From positions 1-64,000 of the forward strand of contig CANRFF010000005.1 of NCBI GenBank assembly GCA_947629825.1: a DNA stretch of 64,000 nt. The letters run 5' to 3'. This stretch comes from an uncultured Anaeroplasmataceae bacterium (GTDB taxonomy: Bacteria > Bacillota_I > Bacilli_A > Acholeplasmatales > Anaeroplasmataceae). This document shows positions 16,843 through 25,623 of the stretch, one piece after another. The stretch's first letter is position 1; every line of letters starts with the position of its first letter. Both the position numbers and the translations under genes were made by a program. The notes beneath the pieces were generated by a model. The model ran no database searches, was not told the origin of the DNA, and was given only the letters and a program-made list of their open reading frames with translations.

Positions 16843-17825
16843 GTCCTTGGAATATTTTATGGATGGTTTTGGGAATTCTGATTGGAATTTTCTTTTTGTG
16901 GTTCGGCTTTGCATATATCATTCATCGTTCGGTTTTCAAAAAGCGCTGGATGCCCAATCCTGCGGTTCGCTATTATACGCTTGATGATTATCCCGCTTTG
17001 CAGGCGGAAGAAGTTTCTTTTTCAAGAAAAAATGTGATATTGAGGGGGTTTCTTTATTCTTACTCCCACACGGACATTCAGGGAGTATTGATTTTTTCTC
17101 ACGGAATGTGGTCTTCTCATCGTTCGTATCTTCAGGAAATGGAGTTTTTCGCAAGAAACGGATATGTGGTTTTGGGATTTGACAATTGCGGTACCGACTT
17201 GTCTTCCGGGAAAAACATTCACGGTCTCGGTGAAAGTATTACCTCTTTGGACTATGCGATTCGTTATGTCCGCTCGGAAAAGCGGTTTGCCGGGTTACCG
17301 ATTTGTATCGTCGGACATTCTTGGGGAGCATTTGCGGCAGTTTGTATTGCCAAATGGCATCCGGATTTGAATAAAATCGTAGCCCTTTCTCCTTTTCGGA
17401 AAACTTCTTTGGCGTTCGGTCATTTGATTCCGAAAGTATTGGTACCTTTGGTTTGCCTGATAGACAGTTTCTTTTGCGGGACGAAAACTTGGGCAAGTGC
17501 TTTCCGGATTTTAAAACGGACGAAAATTCCGACATTGATCGTTCATTCGCAGGATGATCCGATGGTGTTATTCCAAAAGAATACCGCTTATCTGATGAAT
17601 CACCTGAATCGTCCGCAAGTCCGGTTTGAAATTGTCGACGGAAAAAGACATAATCCGGATTATTGTCAAGACGCCATCGAATACGGAAAAGAAATCGAAC
17701 AAAAATATGCGCACCTTTCATCCGAGGAGAAAAAAGTCTTTCAGCAACAAATCGATTATCACCGTTTGGGAAAGTTGGATGAAGAAGTGATGAATTCGAT
17801 TCTTGCTTTTCTTGAAAATAACTGA
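16839..17825 (+). CDS. membrane-anchored alpha/beta hydrolase
   Basis: This 328-residue protein has one N-terminal transmembrane helix (residues about 5-30), then an alpha/beta-hydrolase domain. The nucleophile elbow is GHSWG (Ser near residue 167), with an oxyanion region FSHGMWSSHRS, an acid in HSQDDPM and a late His in KRHNPD. It resembles YfhR/BEM46-like hydrolases or cephalosporin-deacetylase-like lipases. The start overlaps the coaX stop (ATGA). The substrate is unknown. Confidence 0.85.
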   Translation: MSPWNILWMVLGILIGIFFLWFGFAYIIHRSVFKKRWMPNPAVRYYTLDDYPALQAEEVSFSRKNVILRGFLYSYSHTDIQGVLIFSHGMWSSHRSYLQEMEFFARNGYVVLGFDNCGTDLSSGKNIHGLGESITSLDYAIRYVRSEKRFAGLPICIVGHSWGAFAAVCIAKWHPDLNKIVALSPFRKTSLAFGHLIPKVLVPLVCLIDSFFCGTKTWASAFRILKRTKIPTLIVHSQDDPMVLFQKNTAYLMNHLNRPQVRFEIVDGKRHNPDYCQDAIEYGKEIEQKYAHLSSEEKKVFQQQIDYHRLGKLDEEVMNSILAFLENN

Positions 17826-17840
17826 CAATTGAGATATAAT
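17812..17840 (+). promoter_or_regulatory. promoter of small membrane protein gene
   Basis: TTGAAA, a 17-base spacer and TATAAT (17835-17840), overlapping the end of the hydrolase gene. Confidence 0.7.
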
Positions 17841-17857
17841 GAAATGGAGGTATGATG

Positions 17858-18154
17858 ATGAAAAAAGTCAAAGTGGGATTTGTTCCCAAAATGATTCTGT
17901 CGATTGGTATGGCAATAATCATAGGTCTGGGAATTTTATATTTTATCGAGGCTTATCACGGAACGATTTCGTTTTTTACCAAACATTTTTTGCTTCCGAT
18001 TGTTTTGTTTGTGGTAGGAGCGATCGCCATTTTTTTACCGAATGTTTCAAGAAGAAGTTATTCCGGGGACGACAAAGGCGATAAACTGATGTTGGGTGTC
18101 GGGGTTCTTTTGATTTTTTGTAGTTTTTTGACGTTGGGTCTTTCGTTTTTATAA
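17858..18154 (+). CDS. small membrane protein, unknown function
   Basis: This 98-residue protein has three hydrophobic segments and a short basic loop. It begins at one of three consecutive ATG codons, and the third (17858) has the best distance from GGAGG. I recognise no family. It has its own promoter and lies immediately upstream of the strong promoter for the structured RNA. Confidence 0.6.
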   Translation: MKKVKVGFVPKMILSIGMAIIIGLGILYFIEAYHGTISFFTKHFLLPIVLFVVGAIAIFLPNVSRRSYSGDDKGDKLMLGVGVLLIFCSFLTLGLSFL

Positions 18155-18155
18155 C

Positions 18156-18184
18156 TTTACAACGGTTTCAAAGTATGTTACAAT
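18156..18184 (+). promoter_or_regulatory. strong promoter of the structured small RNA
   Basis: TTTACA at 18156-18161, exactly 17 bases, then TACAAT at 18179-18184. Start is predicted at 18190-18192, where the closing stem of the RNA begins. Confidence 0.8.
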
Positions 18185-18190
18185 AAAGAT

Positions 18191-18345
18191 GCTAGGAAGA
18201 TGACCGCGAAGCTCAAACTATTAGAAGGCTAATCCAAGAGGAAATATGTGTTGAATCCCTTTATTTGGGAATCCTAATTATTACTAAGAGCGGATTTATT
18301 GATGAACAAAAACAGTCTTCTCGACCTTCCTAGTCTATTTTAAAA
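18191..18345 (+). ncRNA. structured small RNA, possibly 6S RNA
   Basis: About 150 bases lie between a near-consensus promoter and a T run, with no reading frame of note. The ends form a closing helix: GCTAGGAAG (18191-18199) pairs with CTTCCTAGT (18326-18334). In the middle an imperfect hairpin forms around GAATCCC...GGGAATC. A rod with paired ends and an open centre is the 6S RNA (ssrS) layout, and the size fits, but I cannot confirm the family by sequence. It might instead be a leader of the DEAD-box helicase gene that follows, though a separate -10-like TATAAT lies between them. Confidence 0.55.
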
Positions 18346-18427
18346 AGTAGTTTTTTTGAAAACAATGATATTTCATTGTTTTTCTTTTTGTTTTTTTTGA
18401 TATAATAAGATATTATCGGAGAAAAAT

Positions 18428-20014
18428 ATGCAGAATTTCGAACAATTAGGGGTGAATCCGTCGTTGGTTGCCCTCTTGAAACAAAATCATATCGAGGAAC
18501 CGACGCCGATTCAATCTTTGGCGATTCCTCAACTTTTGGAAAAAAAAGATGTCATCGGACAAGCGAAAACCGGAACCGGAAAAACATTGGCTTATGCTCT
18601 TCCGATGTTTTCTTTGATTTGTTGGGAAAGAAAAGAAGTACAAGCTTTGATTTTATGTCCGACCCGGGAACTGTCGATTCAGGTCGGAGAAGAAATCGGA
18701 AAACTTTGTCAAGCTTTTTCCAATGCCCGGATTGCCTGTATTTACGGAGGAGAGTCGTATGACAAACAATATGCCGCTTTGAAAAAGAAGCCGCAAGTCG
18801 TCATTGGAACACCGGGACGATTGTTGGATCATTTGCGAAAACAAACGATTTCTTTGGATGGTGTCGGATATCTGATTTTGGATGAAGCGGACGAGATGTT
18901 GAAAATGGGGTTTGAAGAAGATATGAAAGAGATTCTTCGCTTTCTTCCCGAATTTCATCAAACGGGTCTTTTTTCGGCCACGTTTCCCCGACAGGTTCAA
19001 TCATTGGCTCAATCGTTGATGAACCGTCCGGTACGAATTCAAATCGCCAGTAAAACATTGACTGTTGACAGTATCCGTCAGACGTACTATGAGGTTTTAA
19101 AAAAAGACAAAAAAGCGTTACTGCTTCGGTTACTGTATTATTTTCAGTTCAAAAGTTGTATTGTCTTTGCGAATACCAAAGTCATGGTCGACGAGTTGGT
19201 TACATACCTGCAAGGGCAAGGATTCGGGGTAATGGGATTACACGGAGATTTGAAACAGGCCGAAAGGAGTCGGATCATGCAGCACTTTAAACATTCCGTC
19301 GCAACGACGTTGATTGCGACCGATGTGGCGGCCAGAGGATTGGATATTACCGATGTGGAAGCGATTGTCAACTATGATTTGCCTTTGGAAAACGAAATTT
19401 ATGTTCACCGCATCGGCAGAACCGGTCGAGCAGGAAAAAACGGGTTATCGATTTGTTTGGTCAGTCCGAGTGAACGGCGCAGACTGGCGGAAATCGAAAA
19501 ATTCACCAAGACGAAAATGACTGCCTTTTCCATTCCGTCGGAAGAAGAAATCATAAAAAAACAACATGAACTTCTTTACCGGAAAATCGTCGATCAGATG
19601 GACGATCCGCAACAAGACTATTCGGATGTTTTAAATCGACTCCGAAAGAAAACTTCCGATCCGATTCCGATTTTAAATGCCATGTTGGTTTTATTGGATC
19701 AAAATAAAATGGAACTTCCCGAAATCGAACCGGTTTCCTCGGCGAAAAAAACTTTCGGCCGTTGGACTTTGGTGGAAGTCAATATCGGCACTCGGCAAGG
19801 TCTCCGACCGAATGAATGGATTCGGTTTTTAAATGAAGAGATGAAAATTCATCGGGAACATTTCGGAAAAATCCTCATTCGGAAAGACAAGACGATTTTC
19901 GAATTGAATGCGAAAGGCCTTCCGTTTTTGAAAGGCTTGGAAAAAAAGAGATTCCATGGTCGAAAGATCGCATGGAAATGTCTGTATGAAAAAGAAAAAA
20001 TGCCAGAAAACTAG
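18428..20014 (+). CDS. DEAD-box RNA helicase with DbpA-type RNA-binding tail
   Basis: This 528-residue ATP-dependent RNA helicase acts in ribosome assembly or RNA turnover. Visible motifs are the Q motif (PTPIQ), I AKTGTGKT, Ia PTRELSIQ, Ib TPGRL, II DEAD, III SAT, V ATDVAARGLD and VI HRIGRTGRAG. Residues about 435-510 resemble the DbpA/YxiN RNA-binding domain (GTRQGLRPNEW..., FGKILIRKD), which recognises 23S rRNA in relatives. CshA/CshB-like or DbpA-like roles are both possible. The start follows CGGAGAAA. Confidence 0.92.
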   Translation: MQNFEQLGVNPSLVALLKQNHIEEPTPIQSLAIPQLLEKKDVIGQAKTGTGKTLAYALPMFSLICWERKEVQALILCPTRELSIQVGEEIGKLCQAFSNARIACIYGGESYDKQYAALKKKPQVVIGTPGRLLDHLRKQTISLDGVGYLILDEADEMLKMGFEEDMKEILRFLPEFHQTGLFSATFPRQVQSLAQSLMNRPVRIQIASKTLTVDSIRQTYYEVLKKDKKALLLRLLYYFQFKSCIVFANTKVMVDELVTYLQGQGFGVMGLHGDLKQAERSRIMQHFKHSVATTLIATDVAARGLDITDVEAIVNYDLPLENEIYVHRIGRTGRAGKNGLSICLVSPSERRRLAEIEKFTKTKMTAFSIPSEEEIIKKQHELLYRKIVDQMDDPQQDYSDVLNRLRKKTSDPIPILNAMLVLLDQNKMELPEIEPVSSAKKTFGRWTLVEVNIGTRQGLRPNEWIRFLNEEMKIHREHFGKILIRKDKTIFELNAKGLPFLKGLEKKRFHGRKIAWKCLYEKEKMPEN

Positions 20015-20118
20015 CATCTTTTCTCATTAAATTGGAATAGGGAGAAGTGTAAACCATGGGGTTTACGTTTCTATTATGAACCTTTTTGAATAAAATTATG
20101 CGTTCGGGGGTGAAAAAA

Positions 20119-20652
20119 ATGAGAATTATTGCCGGAAAATTGAGACATCGTCAAATTTTAATGACGAATCTGGATACTACCAGAGAAACTCAGGATCGGA
20201 TTCGGGGAGCGATTTTCAATATGATAGGTCCTTATTTCGACGGCGGAAGCGCACTGGATTTGTTTGCGGGTTCCGGAGCGATGGGGATCGAAGCGTATTC
20301 CAGAGGAATCGGGGAAATTTATTTAAACGATCTGGAAGCAAAAGCGTTGGAAATCTGTCGCAAAAATTGTGAAAATCTCCAGATAGATGCTCATTTTTTT
20401 TCGTTGGATTATCGCCTTTTTTGTAAAGAGTGTCTCAAGACGTTCGATTTGATTTTTTTGGATCCTCCGTATGCGATGAACCAAATCGAAGAAATTCTTT
20501 ATACGGTATTTCCGTTATCCAATCCCAGTGGCAAGATTGTTTTCGAAATGGATTCTTCAAGTATTTATCCGACCCGATTCCCGGGACTTTCCCTTTGGAA
20601 AGAACATCTTTACGGACGGAAACGGGTTGTGATTTATCGGAGGGAAAAATGA
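20119..20652 (+). CDS. rsmD: 16S rRNA (guanine966-N2)-methyltransferase RsmD
   Basis: This 177-residue SAM-dependent enzyme methylates G966 of 16S rRNA. The classic start is MRIIAGKLRHR. The SAM loop is LDLFAGSGAMGIEAYSRG, and the catalytic motif is LDPPY near residue 114. The start at 20119 follows GGGGGTG, and an upstream in-frame start at 20086 is not needed. The usual coaD partner is absent. The stop overlaps the next gene (ATGA). Confidence 0.93.
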   Translation: MRIIAGKLRHRQILMTNLDTTRETQDRIRGAIFNMIGPYFDGGSALDLFAGSGAMGIEAYSRGIGEIYLNDLEAKALEICRKNCENLQIDAHFFSLDYRLFCKECLKTFDLIFLDPPYAMNQIEEILYTVFPLSNPSGKIVFEMDSSSIYPTRFPGLSLWKEHLYGRKRVVIYRREK

Positions 20653-21671
20653 GTCGTTTTTTGGAACAGTATGCGCAAATCAGGCGCTTGGTTAAAAAAA
20701 TCATCGCTTATCCTCTGTATTCGAAAATGCAGATGAATGACTTGTTTTGGCTTTCCGACGAATCTTCGGAAGCACTGGTTTCGTTGAAACAGCCGATTTC
20801 GGAACATTTGTCTGCCTTTCAGTTTTTCTTTAACCGTGACGGATTGAACTATCTGTCGTATCTTTTGGAAGAAAAGTACGATCCTTCTTTGGATTTTATG
20901 TATTCCGATTGTATTTTACTGGGGTTTATTCCTCTTGCGGATTTAAAAGAAAGCGATCGTTCTTTTTTGGAAAAATACGGTATTTTTCCGGTTCGGAAAT
21001 ACAATCTGATCATTCGCAAGATGAAAATGGGATACGGAATGGTACCGCTTCAGAGAAAAGATTTGAAGTTGTTGGTGAATTATTTGTGGTATCTGGTCAA
21101 TTTATTTCAACGGGAATCTCAACAGATTTCTTCGCTTTTTCAAAAACAACTGACGGTCTACGCCTCTTTTTCCAATACGGATCATACATTTTCGTTTTAT
21201 GGAGATTTTTTGACGGATTTGGATCGGTTTCCGCGGAAAAAACCATGCAATAAAGAATTTATTGCGGATTATGCCGATGCGCTTTATACCAATGAGACTG
21301 CCTATCTGGTGCATTGTTATTATCCGATCAAATATGAAAATCAATCGTTTTTTTCGTCTTTTATTATGGTTTATTATGAAAAACAACAAAAGTATTACAG
21401 TACGATTTTATCGGTTCCGAAAGAAGAATTTTCCAATTATGTTTTCGGTATTTTGGGTGAGGCCTTTCATCAATTCGGTTTGCCGACGGCAATTTGCGTC
21501 AATCAGCGGGATCTGTATCAGGCGACGGTAAAGACGTTACAAAAGTTGCAGATAGAGACTTCTTATGTCAAAATGACCGAAGAAATGGCGGAGTCGCTGA
21601 AAGAAATTTTATTCTCCGAAGAAGCAGAAGAAGAATCGGAAGAACAAAAAGAAGAAAAATATATTTCATAA
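20649..21671 (+). CDS. uncharacterised protein with DUF6930-like C-terminal region
   Basis: This 340-residue soluble protein is translationally coupled to rsmD. The C-terminal part (about 190-330) has the pattern seen in poorly characterised DUF6930/DUF7309 proteins: a segment PTAICVNQRDLYQATVKTL, then a short strand and a glutamate-rich tail. I am not certain of that assignment. It has no signal peptide, no membrane helix and no recognisable catalytic motif. The tail (EEAEEESEEQKEEK) is highly acidic. Confidence 0.6.
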   Translation: MSRFLEQYAQIRRLVKKIIAYPLYSKMQMNDLFWLSDESSEALVSLKQPISEHLSAFQFFFNRDGLNYLSYLLEEKYDPSLDFMYSDCILLGFIPLADLKESDRSFLEKYGIFPVRKYNLIIRKMKMGYGMVPLQRKDLKLLVNYLWYLVNLFQRESQQISSLFQKQLTVYASFSNTDHTFSFYGDFLTDLDRFPRKKPCNKEFIADYADALYTNETAYLVHCYYPIKYENQSFFSSFIMVYYEKQQKYYSTILSVPKEEFSNYVFGILGEAFHQFGLPTAICVNQRDLYQATVKTLQKLQIETSYVKMTEEMAESLKEILFSEEAEEESEEQKEEKYIS

Positions 21672-21683
21672 AAAGGAAATTCC

Positions 21684-21712
21684 TTGAAAAATGTTGTCAT
21701 ATTTGATATACT
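21684..21712 (+). promoter_or_regulatory. promoter of the T-box operon
   Basis: TTGAAA at 21684-21689, a 17-base spacer and TATACT at 21707-21712. The transcript should start near 21719 and contain the whole T-box leader. Confidence 0.72.
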
Positions 21713-21718
21713 TAAATG

Positions 21719-21941
21719 CGTAATATAGCATTGATGATGAAGAGAAGTAATAATCTTAAGGTATGCCAGCGAAGATGAATGGGTGGAAGCATCTCATACA
21801 ATGATTATGAAAGACACTTCGGAGATCTTTTAAAAAAAGACGTAAAACAGGCGTTAACTGTTCTTAAGCGCTATGAATTTTCATAGAATTAAGGTGGTAC
21901 CGCGGTTTTTTCGTCCTTAAATTTTTTTAAGGACTTTTTTT
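21719..21941 (+). promoter_or_regulatory. T-box leader of the GNAT-hisS-aspS operon
   Basis: The conserved T-box sequence AAGGTGGTACCGCGG is at 21891-21905. It is followed by the terminator helix GTCCTTAAA/TTTAAGGAC (21913-21934) and seven T. Stem I spans about 21730-21830. By comparison with well-known leaders (GAAA-specifier-A before the 3' side of stem I), the specifier is GAC at 21813-21815, for Asp. CAC (His) overlaps it at 21815-21817. Uncharged tRNA should favour the antiterminator and read-through. The bulge reads UGGU, which pairs with a G73 or A73 acceptor end better than with the C73 of tRNA-His. Confidence 0.92.
21913..21941 (+). terminator. T-box regulatory terminator
   Basis: A 9-bp stem GTCCTTAAA/TTTAAGGAC with a 4-base loop and seven T, the terminator half of the T-box switch. 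Confidence 0.92.
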
Positions 21942-21963
21942 AATTGAGAAAAGGAGTTTGCGT

Positions 21964-22518
21964 TTGAAAACTAAACTGCCAGATTTGAATTTAGGACAAT
22001 ATTATTTACGGACTGTTTGCGAAGCGGATTATTTGGATTATTTCGAAATCGGCAAAGATCCGTTGGTTGTCGAACATTTGACTTGGGGGCCGTATGTCCG
22101 TCCGAAAGAAGCGCTATATACGATTCGCGAGATCTTTTTGAAACGCCCGCTTTCCGGACTTCCCGAAGGATATGCGATTGTGGATCGGAAAAACCATCAT
22201 AAAATGATCGGAATGATTGATTTTCATACGTATTATCCCGGAATCAACACGGCGGAAGTCGGCTATATTTTACATCGGGACTACTGGAACCGGGGAATTA
22301 TGACAATGTGTTTAAAAGCCGTAACGAAAGTGGGTTTTGAATTTTTGGGTTTGGACAAAATTTTAGTCGGACATATTCTTGCCAATCAGGCTTCCAAACA
22401 AGTGATACTGAAATGCGGATATCACTACGAATATCAGGCAGTGGTCAAAATGGGTGTGGAGGACCGGATTGTCATGTATTACAGTTTATATCGATATGAA
22501 TATGAAAGGATGGAATAA
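21964..22518 (+). CDS. GNAT-family N-acetyltransferase (RimJ/RimL-like)
   Basis: This 184-residue acetyltransferase is of the Acetyltransf_3 type. It has a beta-rich N-terminal half (YYLRTVCEADYLDYFEIGKD in part), a Tyr-Trp-rich acetyl-CoA segment (GYILHRDYWNRGIMT) and C-terminal GHILANQASKQVILKCGY, all typical of RimJ/L-like enzymes. The start is TTG at 21964, seven bases from AAAAGGAG, and no ATG fits. It is the first gene under T-box control, directly before hisS, which suggests a translation-related role such as modifying a ribosomal protein or an amino-acid analogue (inference). Confidence 0.87.
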   Translation: MKTKLPDLNLGQYYLRTVCEADYLDYFEIGKDPLVVEHLTWGPYVRPKEALYTIREIFLKRPLSGLPEGYAIVDRKNHHKMIGMIDFHTYYPGINTAEVGYILHRDYWNRGIMTMCLKAVTKVGFEFLGLDKILVGHILANQASKQVILKCGYHYEYQAVVKMGVEDRIVMYYSLYRYEYERME

Positions 22519-22520
22519 CT

Positions 22521-23828
22521 ATGTTAACAAAACCGAAAGGAACTTATGATGTCTTGCCGAAAGATGCGATTGCGTGGGACAAATTGGAGTCGACAATTCG
22601 GAAAATCTGCAAGATTTATCACTATGATGAAATTCGGACACCGATTTTCGAATCTTCCGATACGTTTCATCGAAACACTGCGGATACTTCGGATATGGTA
22701 ACCAAAGAAACTTACGATTTCAAAGATCGTTCCGATCGTGCTTTAACGTTACGACCGGAGGGGACGGCCGGTGTGGTTCGGGCATATATCGAAAATAAAA
22801 TGTATGCGACTTCCGGACTTTCCAAACTGTATTATATCGGACCGATGTTCCGTTATGAACGTCCGCAAAAAGGAAGAAGCCGTCAATTTCATCAATTCGG
22901 CGTTGAAGCCTTAGGCAGCAATTCCTATCTTTTGGATGCCGAAGTGATCGCGCTTGGGACCTCTGTGATTAAGGCATTGGGACTAAAAGGCGTGAAAGTC
23001 AAGATCAATTCACTGGGTGATACGGAAACCAAAGAACGATATCATCAGGTTCTGACGGAATATTTTTCCAAATGCCAAAGTGAATTATGCGAAGATTGTC
23101 TGGAAAGATTACAGAAAAATCCTTTGCGAATTTTGGACTGTAAAGTCGACTGTGGAAAGGAATTTTTCAAAAATGCTCCGAAAATCAAAGATTATATGAC
23201 GGAATCGGCCAAGAGCCATTTCGAAGGGGTTTTGAAGATGCTGGATGAGATGAAAATCGATTATGAAATAGAGGATCGGTTGGTTCGGGGTCTGGATTAT
23301 TATTGTCATACGGTTTTTGAAATTCAGGCCGACATTCCCGAATTCGGGGCTCAGAACGCTTTGGGCGGTGGCGGAAGATACGATCACCTTGTCCATGATC
23401 TCGGCGGTCCGGAAATTCCGGGAGTCGGAATGGCATTCGGAATGGATCGATTGTTGTCGGCCTGTCAATTGGCTGGGAAAAATCTATACCAACCTCCGTA
23501 TTTGCATATCTTTTTCATCGGGCTCGGACAAGCAAGCAAAGAAGCTTGTCTTACGCAGATGAATATCTGTCGTTTGGGTGGATTGTATTGCGATATGGAT
23601 TTTTTGGGAAAAAGCCTCAAAGCACAGTTTAAACAGGCAGACGAGGCTCATGCGCAATTTACTTGTATTTTGGGAGACAATGAGCTTTCGCAATTTAAAA
23701 TCAATATCAAAAACAATCTGACGGAGGAACAAACCACCATCTCTTTGTATGAGGTGTATCCGTATGTTTTAAATCAAATTCAACAACGCAGCGCTTGTGC
23801 CGGCTGCAAAGAAAAAGAGGAAAAGTGA
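22521..23828 (+). CDS. hisS: histidyl-tRNA synthetase
   Basis: This 435-residue class II synthetase charges tRNA-His. Motif 2 is the GPMFRYERPQKGRSRQFHQFG region, and histidine-specific motifs are LVRGLDYYCHTVFE and GGGRYDHL. GVGMAFGMDRL is motif 3. The C-terminal anticodon-binding domain is about residues 325-420. The length is normal. It follows the GNAT gene by two bases and is followed by aspS at once, the classic hisS-aspS pairing under one T-box. Confidence 0.96.
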   Translation: MLTKPKGTYDVLPKDAIAWDKLESTIRKICKIYHYDEIRTPIFESSDTFHRNTADTSDMVTKETYDFKDRSDRALTLRPEGTAGVVRAYIENKMYATSGLSKLYYIGPMFRYERPQKGRSRQFHQFGVEALGSNSYLLDAEVIALGTSVIKALGLKGVKVKINSLGDTETKERYHQVLTEYFSKCQSELCEDCLERLQKNPLRILDCKVDCGKEFFKNAPKIKDYMTESAKSHFEGVLKMLDEMKIDYEIEDRLVRGLDYYCHTVFEIQADIPEFGAQNALGGGGRYDHLVHDLGGPEIPGVGMAFGMDRLLSACQLAGKNLYQPPYLHIFFIGLGQASKEACLTQMNICRLGGLYCDMDFLGKSLKAQFKQADEAHAQFTCILGDNELSQFKINIKNNLTEEQTTISLYEVYPYVLNQIQQRSACAGCKEKEEK

Positions 23829-23829
23829 A

Positions 23830-25128
23830 ATGAGAAGTTTTATTCGGGATGTTGTACTTGGTGAAGTGAATCGGGTTTCGGGTTTTATCGAAAATATCCG
23901 AAACAAAAAAACGATGTGTTTTATTGTGTTGAAAGACATTACGGGTCGTCTTCAGTTGACGATCGAAAAAGAAAAAAATCCGGATTTGGTACCGCTGTTG
24001 GACCAACTGAGTATCGATTGTGTCATAACGGCAGAGGGGCCGATTGTTCATAGCGACTATGTCAAACTGAATCAAAGAGAAATGTATCCGACATCGATTC
24101 GGTTGGAATCTTATGCTCAGGCCAATCCGATTGTTGCGCCGAAAGGAGAAGAAACCAATATCGATTTGCGATTGGACTATCGGTGGTTGGATTTACGAAC
24201 CGATAAAAATCAACTGATGTTTCAGACGCAATCGCACTTTGTCAATTCTTGTCGGAAGTTTTTATTGGAACGGGATTTTATTGAAATTCATACGCCGAAA
24301 TTGATTGGTGCCGAATCCGAATCGGGAGCCGGTGTATTTAAAGTGGACTATTTCGATCGGGAAGCTTTTTTGGCACAATCCCCTCAGTTTTATAAACAAA
24401 TGGCGATGGCGGCAGGGTTCGAACGGATTTTCGAATGCGGGCCGGTCTTTCGTGCGGAAAAATTCGCCTCAAGAAAACATGCGACGGAATTTACGGGGTT
24501 TGATCTGGAATTTTCTTACATCGACTCTTACGAAGATGTAATGCATATGGAAGAAGAGATGTTGACTTATGCTTTGAAAGAGGTTTCGCAAAAATACGGA
24601 AAACAGATCGAAGAACTTTACGGAATTTCTTTGACGGTTCCGACACTTCCGTTTCCGAGAATGGATTTACACGAAGTTTATCGGGAATTGGAACAACGTT
24701 ACGGATATATTGTTCAAGAAGAAGAAAAAGGCGATTTGACTACGGAAGGCGAACGTTTATGTGCCAGATTGTCAATGGACAAATTCGGTCATGAATTTTT
24801 GTTCATTACGGGTTATTCCAAAGAAAATCGGGCGTTTTATCATATGAGAGACGAACATGGTGTTCCTTGCGGTTATGATTTGATTTGGAAAGGTTGCGAA
24901 ATCACCACGGGAGCACAACGGGAACATCGGTATGAAATTTTGAAATCTCAGGCCGAGGAAAAAGGACTCTATACGGATGTGCGGTTCTATTTGGACTTTT
25001 TCAAATACGGATGTCCGCCTCACGGAGGGTTCGGCATCGGTGTGGATCGTATCACGATGTTATTGTTCAACGAGGGCATCAAAGAATCGATGTTTATTTT
25101 CCGGGGACCGGATCGACTGAATCCATAG
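23830..25128 (+). CDS. aspS: archaeal-type aspartyl-tRNA synthetase, probably non-discriminating
   Basis: This 432-residue class II synthetase has an OB-fold anticodon domain (residues about 8-105) and a catalytic core. TPKLIGAESESGAGVFKVDY, AQSPQFYKQ and GPVFRAE (motif 2) are the hallmarks of archaeal-type AspRS; GIGVDRITML is motif 3. It lacks the GAD insertion of the usual bacterial enzyme of about 590 residues. AQSPQ (not the SGQLYLE of AsnRS) argues for aspartate. Such enzymes often charge both tRNA-Asp and tRNA-Asn, needing GatCAB, which is not in this window. The ATG at 23830 follows AGAGGAAA. Confidence 0.9.
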   Translation: MRSFIRDVVLGEVNRVSGFIENIRNKKTMCFIVLKDITGRLQLTIEKEKNPDLVPLLDQLSIDCVITAEGPIVHSDYVKLNQREMYPTSIRLESYAQANPIVAPKGEETNIDLRLDYRWLDLRTDKNQLMFQTQSHFVNSCRKFLLERDFIEIHTPKLIGAESESGAGVFKVDYFDREAFLAQSPQFYKQMAMAAGFERIFECGPVFRAEKFASRKHATEFTGFDLEFSYIDSYEDVMHMEEEMLTYALKEVSQKYGKQIEELYGISLTVPTLPFPRMDLHEVYRELEQRYGYIVQEEEKGDLTTEGERLCARLSMDKFGHEFLFITGYSKENRAFYHMRDEHGVPCGYDLIWKGCEITTGAQREHRYEILKSQAEEKGLYTDVRFYLDFFKYGCPPHGGFGIGVDRITMLLFNEGIKESMFIFRGPDRLNP

Positions 25129-25140
25129 GAGGTGAAAGCC

Positions 25141-25623
25141 ATGAAAAAGCATATCAGTTGGGATGAATACTTTATGGGAGTTGCCGCACTTTCGAGTAAG
25201 AGAAGCAAAGATCCTTCCACTCAGGTCGGCGCTTGTTTGGTCAATTTGGATCAAAGAATCATCGGGATCGGATATAATGGTTTTCCCTATGGGTGCAGCG
25301 ATGATATTTATCCTTGGAACAAGCAGGGAAACGATTATCTGAATACCAAATATCCTTATGTTGTTCATGCCGAAGCCAATGCGATTTTAAATTGTACCGG
25401 AAATTTAAAAGATTCGACATTATATGTAACGCTTTTTCCTTGTAACGAATGTGCCAAATTGATTATTCAATCCGGTATCAAACATATTATTTATTGCAGT
25501 GACAAATATCATGATTCCGAGGCCTCGATTGCCGCAAGAAAAATGTTCGATTCTGCCGGAATCACTTATCGGGAAATGGATTTGATTGAAGTGGAACTGA
25601 GAAAAAAGGAGAAGCGACAATGA
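25141..25623 (+). CDS. deoxycytidylate deaminase (ComEB-like)
   Basis: This 160-residue zinc-dependent enzyme converts dCMP to dUMP for dTMP synthesis. It has HAE ([10 protein letters not shown]) and PCNEC zinc-site motifs, and the N-terminal [16 protein letters not shown] is typical of dCMP deaminase rather than tRNA deaminase. The ATG at 25141 is eight bases from AGGAGGTG. The upstream GTG overlaps the ribosome site. It is part of the long operon that begins with the T-box. Confidence 0.9.
   Translation: MKKHISWDEYFMGVAALSSKRSKDPSTQVGACLVNLDQRIIGIGYNGFPYGCSDDIYPWNKQGNDYLNTKYPYVVHAEANAILNCTGNLKDSTLYVTLFPCNECAKLIIQSGIKHIIYCSDKYHDSEASIAARKMFDSAGITYREMDLIEVELRKKEKRQ

Noticed and set aside
20049-20066. 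Hairpin GTAAACC/GGTTTAC before rsmD as a terminator
   Set aside because: No T run follows, so it is at most a structured spacer after the helicase gene.
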